NCBI GenBank assembly: GCA_035316885.1
Contig: DATHII010000221.1
Location: 1 to 33,995 of the forward strand
From: DASRTE01 sp035316885
GTDB lineage: Bacteria > Actinomycetota > Actinomycetes > Jiangellales > Jiangellaceae
Direction of reading: 5' to 3'
Length of the DNA stretch: 33,995 nt
Shown here one piece after another: positions 21,112-29,270 of this stretch. A program made the position numbers and the translations under genes. Below the pieces are notes generated by a model. The model was not told the DNA's origin and made no database searches. It saw nothing but the letters and a program-made list of their open reading frames with translations. Numbering within the stretch: position 1 is the first letter of the stretch; every line of letters begins with the position of its first letter.

Positions 21112-22414
21112 CGGCCGGACCGACGCGGCGCCTTGGATCGTTCTTGCCGTGCTACTGGCGGCGCTGGCTGTCGCTGTCGTCGTCACCACACCGTGGGAAG
21201 CGCTGGGCGGAGCACCGGTCCAGCGGGCCGAGCTGGATCGCGACTTCGGCGCGGCCGAGAAGGCCGAGTCCGACGCGTACCAGAGCGAGATCCGCCCGCC
21301 TGCCTACCTGGGTCTGGCGGTCGGGTTGGCCGTTCCGGTGGTGCTGGGCCTCACCCCACTCGGCGCCCGACTCGTGGCTGCGGCCGCGCGTCCGTTCGGT
21401 GGAGGCTGGGTCTGGCAGGTCCTCGTGGGTGGTCTGGCCGTGCTGCTGGCCGTCCGACTGGCCACACTGGCCTTCTCCGCGTGGGGCGAGTCGGTGCGGC
21501 GCGACTACGGGCTGTCGACGCGGTCGTGGGGCGGCTGGGCCGCCGACCTCGCGAAAGGTTTCGGCCTGCAGGTGGCCGGGACCCTGCTCGCCCTGCTCCT
21601 CCTCGTCACGCTCGCCCGGGCGCTGCCGCGCTGGTGGTGGGTGGTCGGCGCGGCGGCGGCGGCCGCGCTTGTGGTGGCCCTGTCGTTCGTCTATCCGCTG
21701 CTGGTCGAGCCGGTGTTCAACCGCTTCAGCCCGATGGAGGAGGGCAGGTTGAAGACGTCGCTCCTGGAGATGACCGAGGACGACGGCGTGCCGGTCGACG
21801 ACGTCCTCGTCGCCGACGCCTCGCGTCGCACCAGCACGCTCAACGCCTACGTGTCCGGATTCGGCGCGACCCGGCGGATCGTCATCTACGACAACCTGCT
21901 CCACCAGGCACCGGCCGAGCAGGTCCGGACGGTCGTCGCACACGAACTCGGGCATGCGGCCGAGCACGACGTGCGGGACGGCACGCTGCTCGGAGCCCTC
22001 GTGGCGGCCGCGGGCGTGTGCGCGCTGGCTGGGCTGCTCGGCTGGCGCTGGCTGCTCACTCGGGCCGGCGCGGACGGCCCGGGCGACCCGCGCGTGCTGG
22101 TCGCCGTCCTGGCGATCGTCGGCCTGCTCGGCTTCCTCACCGCACCGCTGCAGGGGCTGGTCAGCCGGCGGATCGAGACGCGTGCCGATGTGCACGCGCT
22201 GGACCTCACCCGTGACCCCACGACGTTCGCGCAGATGCAGCGGTCGCTGGCGCTGGCATCGCATTCCGACCTCGACCCGCCGACACTTGCGTTCTTCCTG
22301 TTCGCCAGCCACCCCACCGCTCCGCAACGGATCGCGCTGGCCCACAGCTGGGCAGGTCTGCACGAAGTGCCGGAGCCGCCGGATCTCGCTCCTGTGGGAG
22401 AGTCTGGCCGATGA
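21098..22414 (+). CDS. M48-family (Ste24-like) membrane metalloprotease
   Basis: A 438-residue multi-span membrane protease. About five or six hydrophobic helices surround the catalytic site HELGH (His282-His286), and Glu360 in ETRADVHAL is the third zinc ligand (ExxAD). The helix arrangement and the loop SRRTSTLNAYVSGFG are typical of Ste24/CAAX protease-like M48 enzymes; in bacteria these probably act in membrane-protein quality control. ATG 21098 lies inside the end of the preceding gene with GGAGG about 10 nt upstream. Its stop overlaps pimB as ATGA. Confidence 0.92.
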   Translation: MPGADGRTDAAPWIVLAVLLAALAVAVVVTTPWEALGGAPVQRAELDRDFGAAEKAESDAYQSEIRPPAYLGLAVGLAVPVVLGLTPLGARLVAAAARPFGGGWVWQVLVGGLAVLLAVRLATLAFSAWGESVRRDYGLSTRSWGGWAADLAKGFGLQVAGTLLALLLLVTLARALPRWWWVVGAAAAAALVVALSFVYPLLVEPVFNRFSPMEEGRLKTSLLEMTEDDGVPVDDVLVADASRRTSTLNAYVSGFGATRRIVIYDNLLHQAPAEQVRTVVAHELGHAAEHDVRDGTLLGALVAAAGVCALAGLLGWRWLLTRAGADGPGDPRVLVAVLAIVGLLGFLTAPLQGLVSRRIETRADVHALDLTRDPTTFAQMQRSLALASHSDLDPPTLAFFLFASHPTAPQRIALAHSWAGLHEVPEPPDLAPVGESGR

Positions 22415-23565
22415 GTCGCACGCTGGTCGTCACCAACGACTTCCCAACCCGGCAGGGCGGGATCGAGTCGTTCGTGTACGCACTGGCCGAGCGACTGCCC
22501 GCCGACGAGGTCGTCGTCTACACCGCCGCCATGCCCAGCGACCGCGAGTTCGACGCCTTGCTGCCCTTCCCCGTGGTGCGCGACACGGCGTCGATGTTGC
22601 TGCCGACACCCGCCGTCGCGCGTCGGACTGCCGACGTGCTGCGCGCCGAGAACTGCGACTCGGTGCTCTTCGGTGCGGCCGCCCCGCTCGGCCTGCTGGC
22701 CGACCGGCTCCGCCAGGCCGGCGCTCGGCGGGTCGTGGGGCTGACCCACGGCCACGAGACCTGGTGGGCGAAGGTTCCGGCGGCCCGCCGCGCCCTGCGC
22801 CGGATCGGCGACGGCTGCGACGTGCTGACCTACGTCTCGGAGTTCTGTCGGCGTCGCATAGCCACGGCGTTGTCCGACGACGTGGCGGCGCGGATGGTCC
22901 GGTTGGCTCCGGGTGTCGACACCCAGGTGTTCCGGCCCGGAGTGGGCGGTGCGGCAATCCGCGAGCGGCTGGACATCGAACCCGGCCGGCCGGTGCTCGT
23001 GTCCGTGTCGCGGTTCGTCCACCGCAAGGGCCAGGACGCGCTCATCAAGGCCATGCCACACGTTCTCGACGCCGTGCCCGATGCATTGCTGCTGCTCGTC
23101 GGCGACGGTCCTACCCGAGGCCGCCTGGACCGGCTCGTTCGCGACCACGACCTCGCCCGTTCGGTCGTCTTCGCCGGTGCAGTGCCGTGGTCGGAGGCGC
23201 CCGGCTGGTTCGACGTCGGTGACGTCTTCGCGATGCCCTGTCACACCCGGATGGGCGGGCTCGAGCCGGAGGCCTTGGGCATCGTCTTCCTCGAGGCGCA
23301 GGCCTGCGGCCACCCCGTGTTGGTCGGCGACAGCGGGGGTGCATCCGAGGCCGTGCTGCATGGCGAGACGGGGTACGTCGTCGACCCCTTCAACCCGGTC
23401 GCGATCGCCGCCCGGGCCGTCGACCTGCTCTCAGATCTCGACCGCGCCCGGCTGATGGGTGAGAAGGGCCGGGCCTGGGTCGAACGCGAGTGGAGCTGGG
23501 AGGAATCCGTCGCCACCTTGCGAGGCCTGGTCGCCGGACCCTCGCCGGATCGCAGCGAGGCCTGA
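22411..23565 (+). CDS. pimB: GT4 mannosyltransferase, PimB-type
   Basis: A 384-residue GT-B glycosyltransferase of family 4. N-terminal TNDFPTRQGGIESFV gives the nucleotide-sugar glycine loop and the C-terminal domain has the E-x7-E motif (Glu287 and Glu295 in EALGIVFLE) plus SRFVHRKGQ for phosphate contacts. Length, the HGHE segment and gene order match PimB (Rv2188c), which adds the second mannose to phosphatidyl-inositol mannoside on the cytoplasmic face. Other GDP-mannose-dependent GT4 acceptors are possible. ATG 22411 overlaps the M48 stop by 4 nt, so translation is coupled. Confidence 0.85.
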   Translation: MSRTLVVTNDFPTRQGGIESFVYALAERLPADEVVVYTAAMPSDREFDALLPFPVVRDTASMLLPTPAVARRTADVLRAENCDSVLFGAAAPLGLLADRLRQAGARRVVGLTHGHETWWAKVPAARRALRRIGDGCDVLTYVSEFCRRRIATALSDDVAARMVRLAPGVDTQVFRPGVGGAAIRERLDIEPGRPVLVSVSRFVHRKGQDALIKAMPHVLDAVPDALLLLVGDGPTRGRLDRLVRDHDLARSVVFAGAVPWSEAPGWFDVGDVFAMPCHTRMGGLEPEALGIVFLEAQACGHPVLVGDSGGASEAVLHGETGYVVDPFNPVAIAARAVDLLSDLDRARLMGEKGRAWVEREWSWEESVATLRGLVAGPSPDRSEA

Positions 23566-23566
23566 G

Positions 23567-23941
23567 ATGCCAGGCCCGCCGGCCGATCTCGTCGACGAGA
23601 CCTTCGTCGTGGCCGATCGTGCGCTCATCGCCCGGCGGATAGCCGACCCCGCGCTCTGGCGTGAGTGGTGGCCCGACCTGGGCCTGTCGGTCGTCAACGA
23701 CCGGGGGCTGGACGGGATCCACTGGTCGGCCGCCGGAGCCTTGTCAGGGACAGCGGAGATCTGGCTCGAGCCGTGGCAGGACGGGGTGATCGTGCACTGG
23801 TTCCTCCGCGCAGCCCTGCGCGACGGCCACGGCGACCGGCTTCGGCGCCGCTACGCGACGGCCTTCAAACGCCGGATCCACGCGCTCAAGGACGACCTGG
23901 AGCGCGGGCGCCCGGCGGGCGTCCCGCGCGCGCAGAGCTGA
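23567..23941 (+). CDS. SRPBCC-family (polyketide cyclase-like) protein
   Basis: A 124-residue protein fitting a START/SRPBCC fold: ADPALWREWWPDLGLSVV near the start, a predicted beta sheet, and a long C-terminal helix (RYATAFKRRIHALKDDLER). These proteins bind hydrophobic ligands in a central cavity; no catalytic residues are apparent. ATG 23567 begins one base after the pimB stop codon and has GAGG 6 nt upstream. It lies between pimB and a second SRPBCC gene, an arrangement that resembles the region around Rv2185c, suggesting a link to lipid or envelope metabolism. Confidence 0.78.
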   Translation: MPGPPADLVDETFVVADRALIARRIADPALWREWWPDLGLSVVNDRGLDGIHWSAAGALSGTAEIWLEPWQDGVIVHWFLRAALRDGHGDRLRRRYATAFKRRIHALKDDLERGRPAGVPRAQS

Positions 23942-23945
23942 CCGG

Positions 23946-23951
23946 TAGTCT
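23946..23951 (+). promoter_or_regulatory. Candidate internal -10 box before the second SRPBCC gene
   Basis: TAGTCT is placed about 30 nt before ATG 23981. It could give a secondary transcript for the SRPBCC and glucokinase genes; no -35 is clear. Confidence 0.3.
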
Positions 23952-23980
23952 CCGCCTCGCCTCCGACGACAGGACACCAC

Positions 23981-24418
23981 ATGGCCGAGCAGACCACCGC
24001 GAGCATCGGGATCGCCGCTGCAGCGGCCGATGTGATGGCAGTGATCGCCGATCTCGAGGCGTACCCCGAATGGACTGCCTCGGTCCGCGAGGTCGAGGTA
24101 CTCACGGTGTATGAGGACGACGACCGGCCCGCCGAGGCACGCTTCGTTCTCGATGCCGGTGCGATCAAGGACACGTACACGTTGTCATACGAGTGGGACG
24201 ACGACGAGCAGGTCCGGTGGACCCTCGTCGAGGGTGGCCTGCTGCGCGGGCTGGACGGCTCCTACACGCTGGAGGAGCTCGAAGACGGCTCCACCGAGGT
24301 GACCTACGAACTGACTGTCGACGTCGCGATCCCGATGCTGGGACTCATGAAGCGCAAAGCCGAGAAGATCATCATCAACACCGCGCTCAAGGAGCTGAAG
24401 AAGCGGGTGGAGGGCTGA
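23981..24418 (+). CDS. SRPBCC-family protein (TB16.3/Rv2185c-like)
   Basis: A 145-residue SRPBCC protein with the usual start (ASIGIAAAAADVMAVIADLEAYPEW), a beta-rich core and an amphipathic C-terminal helix rich in Lys (LMKRKAEKIIINTALKELKKR). It closely resembles the mycobacterial Rv2185c family, a cyclase/dehydrase-like group without proven activity. ATG 23981 has AGGA 6 nt upstream. Its stop codon directly abuts the GTG of the ROK kinase, implying co-translation. The ligand is unknown. Confidence 0.83.
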   Translation: MAEQTTASIGIAAAAADVMAVIADLEAYPEWTASVREVEVLTVYEDDDRPAEARFVLDAGAIKDTYTLSYEWDDDEQVRWTLVEGGLLRGLDGSYTLEELEDGSTEVTYELTVDVAIPMLGLMKRKAEKIIINTALKELKKRVEG

Positions 24419-25360
24419 GTGGGCGTCGCCATCGGTGTCGACGTCGGCGGAACCAAGATCGCGGGAGGAGTGGTCGACGACGCCGGATCCATCGTCACCC
24501 GGGCTCGCCGCGACACCCCGTCCACCGACCCGCCGGCCATCGTCGACAACATCGTCTCCATCGTCCAGGAACTCCGCCAGAACCGAGCGGTCGACGCCGT
24601 CGGCATCGGCTCGGCGGGGTTCGTCGACGCTGCGCGCTCGACCGTCCTGTTCGCACCGAACCTCGCCTGGCGGGACGTACCCGTCCGCGACCTGGTGATG
24701 GAGGCGACCCGCCTGCCGGTCGTCGTCGAGAACGACGCCAACGCCGCCGCGTGGGGGGAGTTCCGCTTCGGCGCAGCCGAAGACGTCGACGACATGGTCT
24801 GTGTGACCGTCGGCACCGGGATCGGCGGCGGCCTGGTCCTCGACGGCGCGGTATACCGGGGCGCGCACGGTGTCGGCGCGGAGCTCGGCCACATGCGCAT
24901 GGTGCCCGGCGGGCACATGTGCGGGTGCGGCAACCGTGGCTGCCTCGAGCAATACGCCAGCGGATCCGCGCTCGTCCGTGAGGCGCAGGCGCTGGCGTCG
25001 TCGCGCTCGGTGTTCGCGGCCAGGCTGCTCGAACTGGCCGGCGGCGATCCTGAGGAGATCACCGGCCCGATGGTGACCGACGCTGCCCGCGACGGCGACG
25101 AGCCGTCCCGCGAGCTGCTGGCCGACCTCGGCCGGTGGCTGGGCGAAGGGCTGGCCTCGTTCGCGGCGGTGCTGGACCCGGCCGTCTTCGTCATCGGCGG
25201 CGGCGTCTCGGCGGCCGGTGATCTGCTCCTGGGCCCTGCCGTCGGCGCCTTCCGGCGCAACCTCACCGGTCGCGGCCACCGCCCCGAGCCCGAGATCCGC
25301 GTCGCCACGCTAGGCAACGACGCCGGGATCGTCGGCGCCGCCGACCTGGCCCGGATGTGA
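24419..25360 (+). CDS. glk: ROK-family glucokinase
   Basis: A 313-residue sugar kinase. DVGGTK (8-13) is the ATP phosphate loop and Asp106 in ENDANAA the catalytic base. The ROK zinc site is intact: His158 (AELGHM) with Cys168, Cys170 and Cys175 in CGCGNRGCLEQYA. These fit glucose phosphorylation to glucose-6-phosphate. GTG 24419 directly abuts the preceding stop and has GGAGGG 4 nt upstream. With the PPi-phosphofructokinase 5 kb away it supplies the top of glycolysis. Other hexoses or N-acetylated sugars cannot be excluded from sequence alone. Confidence 0.88.
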   Translation: MGVAIGVDVGGTKIAGGVVDDAGSIVTRARRDTPSTDPPAIVDNIVSIVQELRQNRAVDAVGIGSAGFVDAARSTVLFAPNLAWRDVPVRDLVMEATRLPVVVENDANAAAWGEFRFGAAEDVDDMVCVTVGTGIGGGLVLDGAVYRGAHGVGAELGHMRMVPGGHMCGCGNRGCLEQYASGSALVREAQALASSRSVFAARLLELAGGDPEEITGPMVTDAARDGDEPSRELLADLGRWLGEGLASFAAVLDPAVFVIGGGVSAAGDLLLGPAVGAFRRNLTGRGHRPEPEIRVATLGNDAGIVGAADLARM

Positions 25361-25374
25361 CCGCGCCCGCCCTG

Positions 25375-25386
25375 CTCATCGATGAG
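25375..25386. repeat. 12-bp perfect palindrome CTCATCGATGAG
   Basis: It lies between the glucokinase stop and the next gene. It could be a small operator or chance. Confidence 0.3.
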
Positions 25387-25445
25387 TTCCTGCGGCGGGC
25401 CCGGTCTCAATGGGCATGACATCGGAAGCGATTCACGGGAGCGAC

Positions 25446-25958
25446 ATGGCAACCACCGACCCGACCGGCACGGTCGACCCGCGATTCGGCGAGGAGGGCG
25501 CCGGGCCGACGCCCTGGTCCGAGGTACGCGCGGCGTTGACTGAAGCCGAGCTGTTCTGGCTGTCGACAGTCCGCGTCGACGGCCGCCCGCACGTCACGCC
25601 CCTCGTCGGCGTGCTGGTCGACGACGCGCTGCACTTCTGCACCGGCGCCACCGAGCAGAAGGCGAGAAACCTCGAACAGAATCAGCGGTGCACGATCGCC
25701 ACCGGCAACAACGCCTGGGCGCAGGGACTCGACATCGTGTTCGAGGGTGAGGTGGTCAGGGTCGCCGACGAGGCCCGACTGCAGCTGATCGCGGACATGT
25801 ACGAGTCGAAGTACGGCAGCGACTGGCATTTCGACGTGAAGGACGGGGCTTTCGACGGCGGCGGCGGACCGGCGCTCGTGTTCGAGGTCCGGCCGTCGGC
25901 CGCGTTCGCGTTCGCCAAGGGTCCCCACAGCCAGACTCGGTTCGATTTCGGCGCCTGA
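25446..25958 (+). CDS. PNPOx-fold flavin/F420-dependent oxidoreductase-like protein
   Basis: A 170-residue split-barrel protein of the pyridoxamine-5'-phosphate oxidase family. ELFWLSTVRVDGRPHVTPLVGV is the characteristic flavin-contact strand pair, followed by ALHFCTGATEQKARNLEQN and the C-terminal barrel. Actinobacterial relatives use FMN or the deazaflavin F420; which one applies here is not visible. ATG 25446 has GGAG 4 nt upstream; an upstream ATG 25416 in frame lacks one. Neighbours do not indicate a pathway. Confidence 0.8.
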   Translation: MATTDPTGTVDPRFGEEGAGPTPWSEVRAALTEAELFWLSTVRVDGRPHVTPLVGVLVDDALHFCTGATEQKARNLEQNQRCTIATGNNAWAQGLDIVFEGEVVRVADEARLQLIADMYESKYGSDWHFDVKDGAFDGGGGPALVFEVRPSAAFAFAKGPHSQTRFDFGA

Positions 25959-26012
25959 TCGGTCTCCATCCCGGCGACCGTTCCAACCGGCTGCCGAGCC
26001 TGTGTCCGGTCC

Positions 26013-26018
26013 TACGCT
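26013..26018 (+). promoter_or_regulatory. -10 box of the EEP-fold gene
   Basis: TACGCT lies 8 nt before GTG 26027 and points to a leaderless or near-leaderless transcript. Confidence 0.4.
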
Positions 26019-26026
26019 TGGGCACC

Positions 26027-26716
26027 GTGGTGGATCTTCGCGTCGTCAGCTACAACATCCGTGCCCTCCGGGACGACAGGAGCGCGGTCGTCCGGGTGCT
26101 GCGCGGCCTCGACGCCGACGTTGTCTGCATCCAGGAGGCGCCACGGTTCTGGCGATGGCGTTCGCGTTGCGCCGCGCTGGCGCGCGAGTCCGGATTGCTC
26201 TACGTCGGCGGCGGCGGAACGACAGGCGGCACGATGATGCTGGCCTCGCTTCGGGTCGACGTCCAGAGCAGCATCGAGTACCGCTTCAGCCGGACCCCGA
26301 GCTTGCACATGCGGGGCGCAGTCGCCGCGCGGGTGCACCGGGCCGGCGCATCCCTGGTAGTGGCGAGCGTCCATCTCGGGCTGGACCGGGACGAGAGGGC
26401 GCGCCACCGCAATGAACTGGTCGGACTGGTGGACCGGTTCGGGTCCGAGGTCACGGTCGTGGCGGGCGACATCAACGAGCGGCCGGACCAGCCGACCTGG
26501 CGAACGATCGCGGCCGAGTTCGCGGACGCGGCCGCCGGGGACGAGACGCCGACCTTCTCGACTGCCGACCCGCGTCGGCGCATCGACGGCGTCTTCGTGC
26601 GCGGGCCGGCGCGGGTGACGGCATACCGGATCGCCGACGATCCGGACGTCCTCGTCGCCAGCGATCACCGTCCAGTCGTCGTCGACCTCCGGCTCGAACC
26701 CGCTCAGCTGCGGTAG
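26027..26716 (+). CDS. Endonuclease/exonuclease/phosphatase-fold hydrolase
   Basis: A 229-residue single-domain enzyme of the EEP superfamily (DNase I, exonuclease III, inositol phosphatases). Signature residues are present: Asn10 (VSYNIR), Glu37 (CIQEA), His116 (ASVHLG), Asp148 and Asn150 (GDIN), Asp187 (RIDGVF) and Asp213-His214 (SDHRPV). It should hydrolyse phosphodiesters or phosphomonoesters with Mg, but the substrate is open. GTG 26027 follows a TACGCT box by 8 nt; TTG 26018 is in frame too. Its 3' end overlaps the convergent TIGR00300-like gene by 13 nt. Confidence 0.88.
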   Translation: MVDLRVVSYNIRALRDDRSAVVRVLRGLDADVVCIQEAPRFWRWRSRCAALARESGLLYVGGGGTTGGTMMLASLRVDVQSSIEYRFSRTPSLHMRGAVAARVHRAGASLVVASVHLGLDRDERARHRNELVGLVDRFGSEVTVVAGDINERPDQPTWRTIAAEFADAAAGDETPTFSTADPRRRIDGVFVRGPARVTAYRIADDPDVLVASDHRPVVVDLRLEPAQLR

Positions 26717-27942
26717 TCGGGCACGAGCTCGAGGGCGAGCTGCTCGAGGAAGAGCCCGATGTCGGTAACGATGCCGCGCGCCTGGGCCGAGCCGCGGTCG
26801 GCCAGCTTGGTCACCGTGGCCGGATTGATGTCGACGCAGACCAGTGGGATCGACGCGGGCAGGATGTTGCCGGTGGCGACGGAGTGCAGCATGGTCGCGA
26901 CCATGATCGCGAAGCCGACATCGTGCAGCTGGGCCCGCATGGCCCGCTGACCCTCGATGACGTTGGTGTAAACGTCGGGCAGCGGGCCGTCGTCGCGCAC
27001 GGAACCCACGAGCACGAAGTCTTTTCCGTTGGCGACCAGCGCGTGCATGACCCCACCGGTGAGGACCCCCTGGTCGACGGCCGCAGGGATCGAGCCGCAG
27101 CCGCGGATACGGTTGATGGCCCGGATGTGGTGCTCGTGGCCGTGCTCGACACCACGCCCGTGGGCGAGGTCGACGCCGAGCGATGTCCCGTACAGGGCGG
27201 ACTCGATGTCGTGTGTCGCGATCGCGTTGCCGCCGAACAGCACGTCGACGTACCCGGTCCGCACCAACGCCACCATGGCCGGAGCGGCGCCGGTGTGGAC
27301 GACCGCCGGGCCGGCAACCCAGAGGATGCGGCGCCCCTCGGCCTTCACCGACCGCATCTGCTCGGCGATCTGGCGGACCAACAACGCCTGCGGCTTCTCC
27401 GACGACACCTCGGAGTTCATGAACTCGAAGGCCTTCTCGCCCGCCTCGGGCCGGGGTACCCGGCGGACGCGTACACCGGCGGCGCCGCACACGACGCGCT
27501 GGCCGGCGTGGATCTCACTCACCGGGATCGTGCGCACCCGGGTGCGCCCGGCGTCGTCCCACACCAGTAGGCCGCAGTCCATCTCAGGCTGTTCGACCTC
27601 GATCCACGTGCCGCCGAGCCGGACCACGGTGTCGAGGTTGGTGGTCGAGTAGAAGTCGTCGGGGAAGACGCCGTCGCGCTCCACCTCACGGGTCAGCGCC
27701 TCGCCGGGATCGACCAGGTTGACGCCGTGCGTCTGGAGCCGCATGAGCAGGCGGGCCAATGCCTGGCTGTCGGCCGCCGAGACGGTGATCTTGGCGTGGG
27801 ACTCGCGGTTTGCCTCGCGCCCGACGTCGAGGCTGTCGATGGAGAAGTCGGCTCCGTACTCGCCGATGTCGTCGAGGATGCGGGAGAGAAGTCCGGAGTC
27901 GACCAGGTGGCCGGTCAGCTCGACGGTTTCGCTGGCCTGCAT
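26704..27942 (-). CDS. TIGR00300 / LOR-SDH-type protein, possible archaeal-type ornithine cyclodeaminase
   Basis: A 412-residue protein. The N-terminal about 100 residues (SETVELTGHLVDSGLLSRIL and following) match the LOR/SDH conserved region. The C-terminal part carries the hallmark stretches GNAIATHDIESALYG, GVDLAHGRGVEHGHEHH and CVDINPATVTKLADRG. This family includes an archaeal ornithine cyclodeaminase, unrelated to the mu-crystallin type, and the C-terminal part of cyanobacterial ArgZ/AgrE. NAD-dependent conversion of ornithine to proline is the best guess but not certain. ATG 27942 has GGGAGG 5 nt upstream. No arginine genes are adjacent. Confidence 0.75.
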   Translation of the reverse strand: MQASETVELTGHLVDSGLLSRILDDIGEYGADFSIDSLDVGREANRESHAKITVSAADSQALARLLMRLQTHGVNLVDPGEALTREVERDGVFPDDFYSTTNLDTVVRLGGTWIEVEQPEMDCGLLVWDDAGRTRVRTIPVSEIHAGQRVVCGAAGVRVRRVPRPEAGEKAFEFMNSEVSSEKPQALLVRQIAEQMRSVKAEGRRILWVAGPAVVHTGAAPAMVALVRTGYVDVLFGGNAIATHDIESALYGTSLGVDLAHGRGVEHGHEHHIRAINRIRGCGSIPAAVDQGVLTGGVMHALVANGKDFVLVGSVRDDGPLPDVYTNVIEGQRAMRAQLHDVGFAIMVATMLHSVATGNILPASIPLVCVDINPATVTKLADRGSAQARGIVTDIGLFLEQLALELVPDYRS

Positions 27943-27964
27943 CGCGCCTCCCGCGCCCGGATTG

Positions 27965-28408
27965 TCAGACAACTGCGCCGTCGTCGGGATCGTAGGGGTC
28001 GCGCCCCCGCATGCGCGCGACCAGGGTGACGAACCCGCCCACCAGTGCGCCGGCGGCGAGCACCGTGAGCCACGAGGGCAGCCGCCAGCCGAGCGCGACC
28101 GCGAGAACGAGGAACACCGGGGCGCCGAGCACGCCTGCCCAGGCCAGCCGCGAGACGCGGTCACCGCGAGGCAACGGCGGCGGGGGAGGAGGGACGAAGT
28201 GCTCGTCCGGATCGGGACGCCCGGGCGGCGGCTCCGGCCCGGCGCTCGGCGCTCCGGCCGGGAGGGCGTCGTCGCCGTGTTCCGCGGGGTCCACGGCGAC
28301 GTCGTCCGCCACGTCCTCGGCCGCGGGCCATCTGGGGGTCTCCTCGCCGGGCGAGGCGTGGAACGCCTCGACCAGGTCGGCCCACGCCTGATCGTCCTCG
28401 CGCGACAC
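27965..28408 (-). CDS. Actinobacterial membrane protein with proline-rich cytosolic region
   Basis: A 147-residue protein. About 80 polar, acidic and proline-rich residues, including a run of prolines in HFVPPPPPPLPR, are followed by two hydrophobic helices (about 88-106 and 112-130) and the tail RDPYDPDDGAVV. This layout is typical of a conserved actinobacterial membrane protein of unknown function. GTG 28408 begins 2 nt after the esterase stop on the same strand, with a G-rich run upstream, and the gene precedes the TIGR00300-like gene by 22 nt, so the three may form one operon. Confidence 0.75.
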   Translation of the reverse strand: MSREDDQAWADLVEAFHASPGEETPRWPAAEDVADDVAVDPAEHGDDALPAGAPSAGPEPPPGRPDPDEHFVPPPPPPLPRGDRVSRLAWAGVLGAPVFLVLAVALGWRLPSWLTVLAAGALVGGFVTLVARMRGRDPYDPDDGAVV

Positions 28409-28410
28409 CG

Positions 28411-29175
28411 CTACCCACCCTCCCGGGTGGCGTGCTCGAGGCGTCGGATGAGGTCCAGCGACCCCGCGAAGATCGTCTCGGCACCATAGTCGAGCGTCGC
28501 GACGTGGTAGCAGTCGGGCAACGTGACGACCGTGACGTCCGTCGACGACACCCGCGCGGTGATGAGCCCGACGCTGGTCGCATCGACGACGTGGTCCTGG
28601 CTGCTGCGGTAGATCAACATAGGCTGAGTGACCCGGGGGAGATCCGCGACGACGAGCTTCCAGAGTTGGGTGAGCGAGTGGAGGGCGCGCAGCGGGTTGC
28701 GGTCGTAGGCGATCTCGTCCTGGCCGGGCTTGGCGATGTCGCCGGACAACGCGGACATGGACGGCACGACCCGGTGGAGCAGGGGCAGCGCGCGTAGCCT
28801 TCGGTCACGGCTTGCGATCGCCGGGTTGACAAGCACGAGCCCGCTGATCGCGTCGCCGTAGGCCTGCGCGAGACGCAGCGCGAGGCAGCCTCCCATCGAC
28901 AGCCCACCGACGACCACCTGGTCACAGCGCTCCCGCAGCCCGAGCATGGACCGCTCGACGGCCGCGTACCAGTCCGGCCAGCGCGTGGCGTTGAGCTCCT
29001 GCCAGGTGGTGCCGTGACCTGGGAGCAGCGGCACCTCCACGGTGAGCCCTGCGGCCGCCAGGTGCTCGGCCCACGGGCGCAACGATGCCGGCGATCCGGT
29101 GAGGCCGTGGCAGAGCAGTACACCGGTCGGCCCACCGTCGTGGCGATAGGGCTCGGCTCCGGGCACGATCGGCAC
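28411..29175 (-). CDS. Alpha/beta hydrolase, carboxylesterase or monoacylglycerol-lipase-like
   Basis: A 254-residue alpha/beta hydrolase. LLCHGLTGSP supplies the oxyanion hole, Ser93 in GLSMGG is the nucleophile, Asp194 in SQDHVVD the acid and His224 in CYHVATLD the base. This arrangement resembles Est30-type carboxylesterases and monoacylglycerol lipases. GTG 29175 has AGGAG 6 nt upstream. It is divergent from the acyltransferase gene, and together they suggest lipid turnover, but the ester substrate is not determined by sequence. Confidence 0.87.
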   Translation of the reverse strand: MPIVPGAEPYRHDGGPTGVLLCHGLTGSPASLRPWAEHLAAAGLTVEVPLLPGHGTTWQELNATRWPDWYAAVERSMLGLRERCDQVVVGGLSMGGCLALRLAQAYGDAISGLVLVNPAIASRDRRLRALPLLHRVVPSMSALSGDIAKPGQDEIAYDRNPLRALHSLTQLWKLVVADLPRVTQPMLIYRSSQDHVVDATSVGLITARVSSTDVTVVTLPDCYHVATLDYGAETIFAGSLDLIRRLEHATREGG

Positions 29176-29258
29176 TGCGGTCTCCTGGGCTGAGTCGTGA
29201 GGGTGTCAGCGGCATCGTCGCACGGCTCGCGCGGACCGGTCGACCGGAGGCGTTCGAG

Positions 29259-29264
29259 TAGTGT
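29259..29264 (+). promoter_or_regulatory. -10 box of the acyltransferase gene
   Basis: TAGTGT is followed by 6 nt and then GTG 29271, implying a leaderless transcript. Confidence 0.45.
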
Positions 29265-29270
29265 TCGCCC

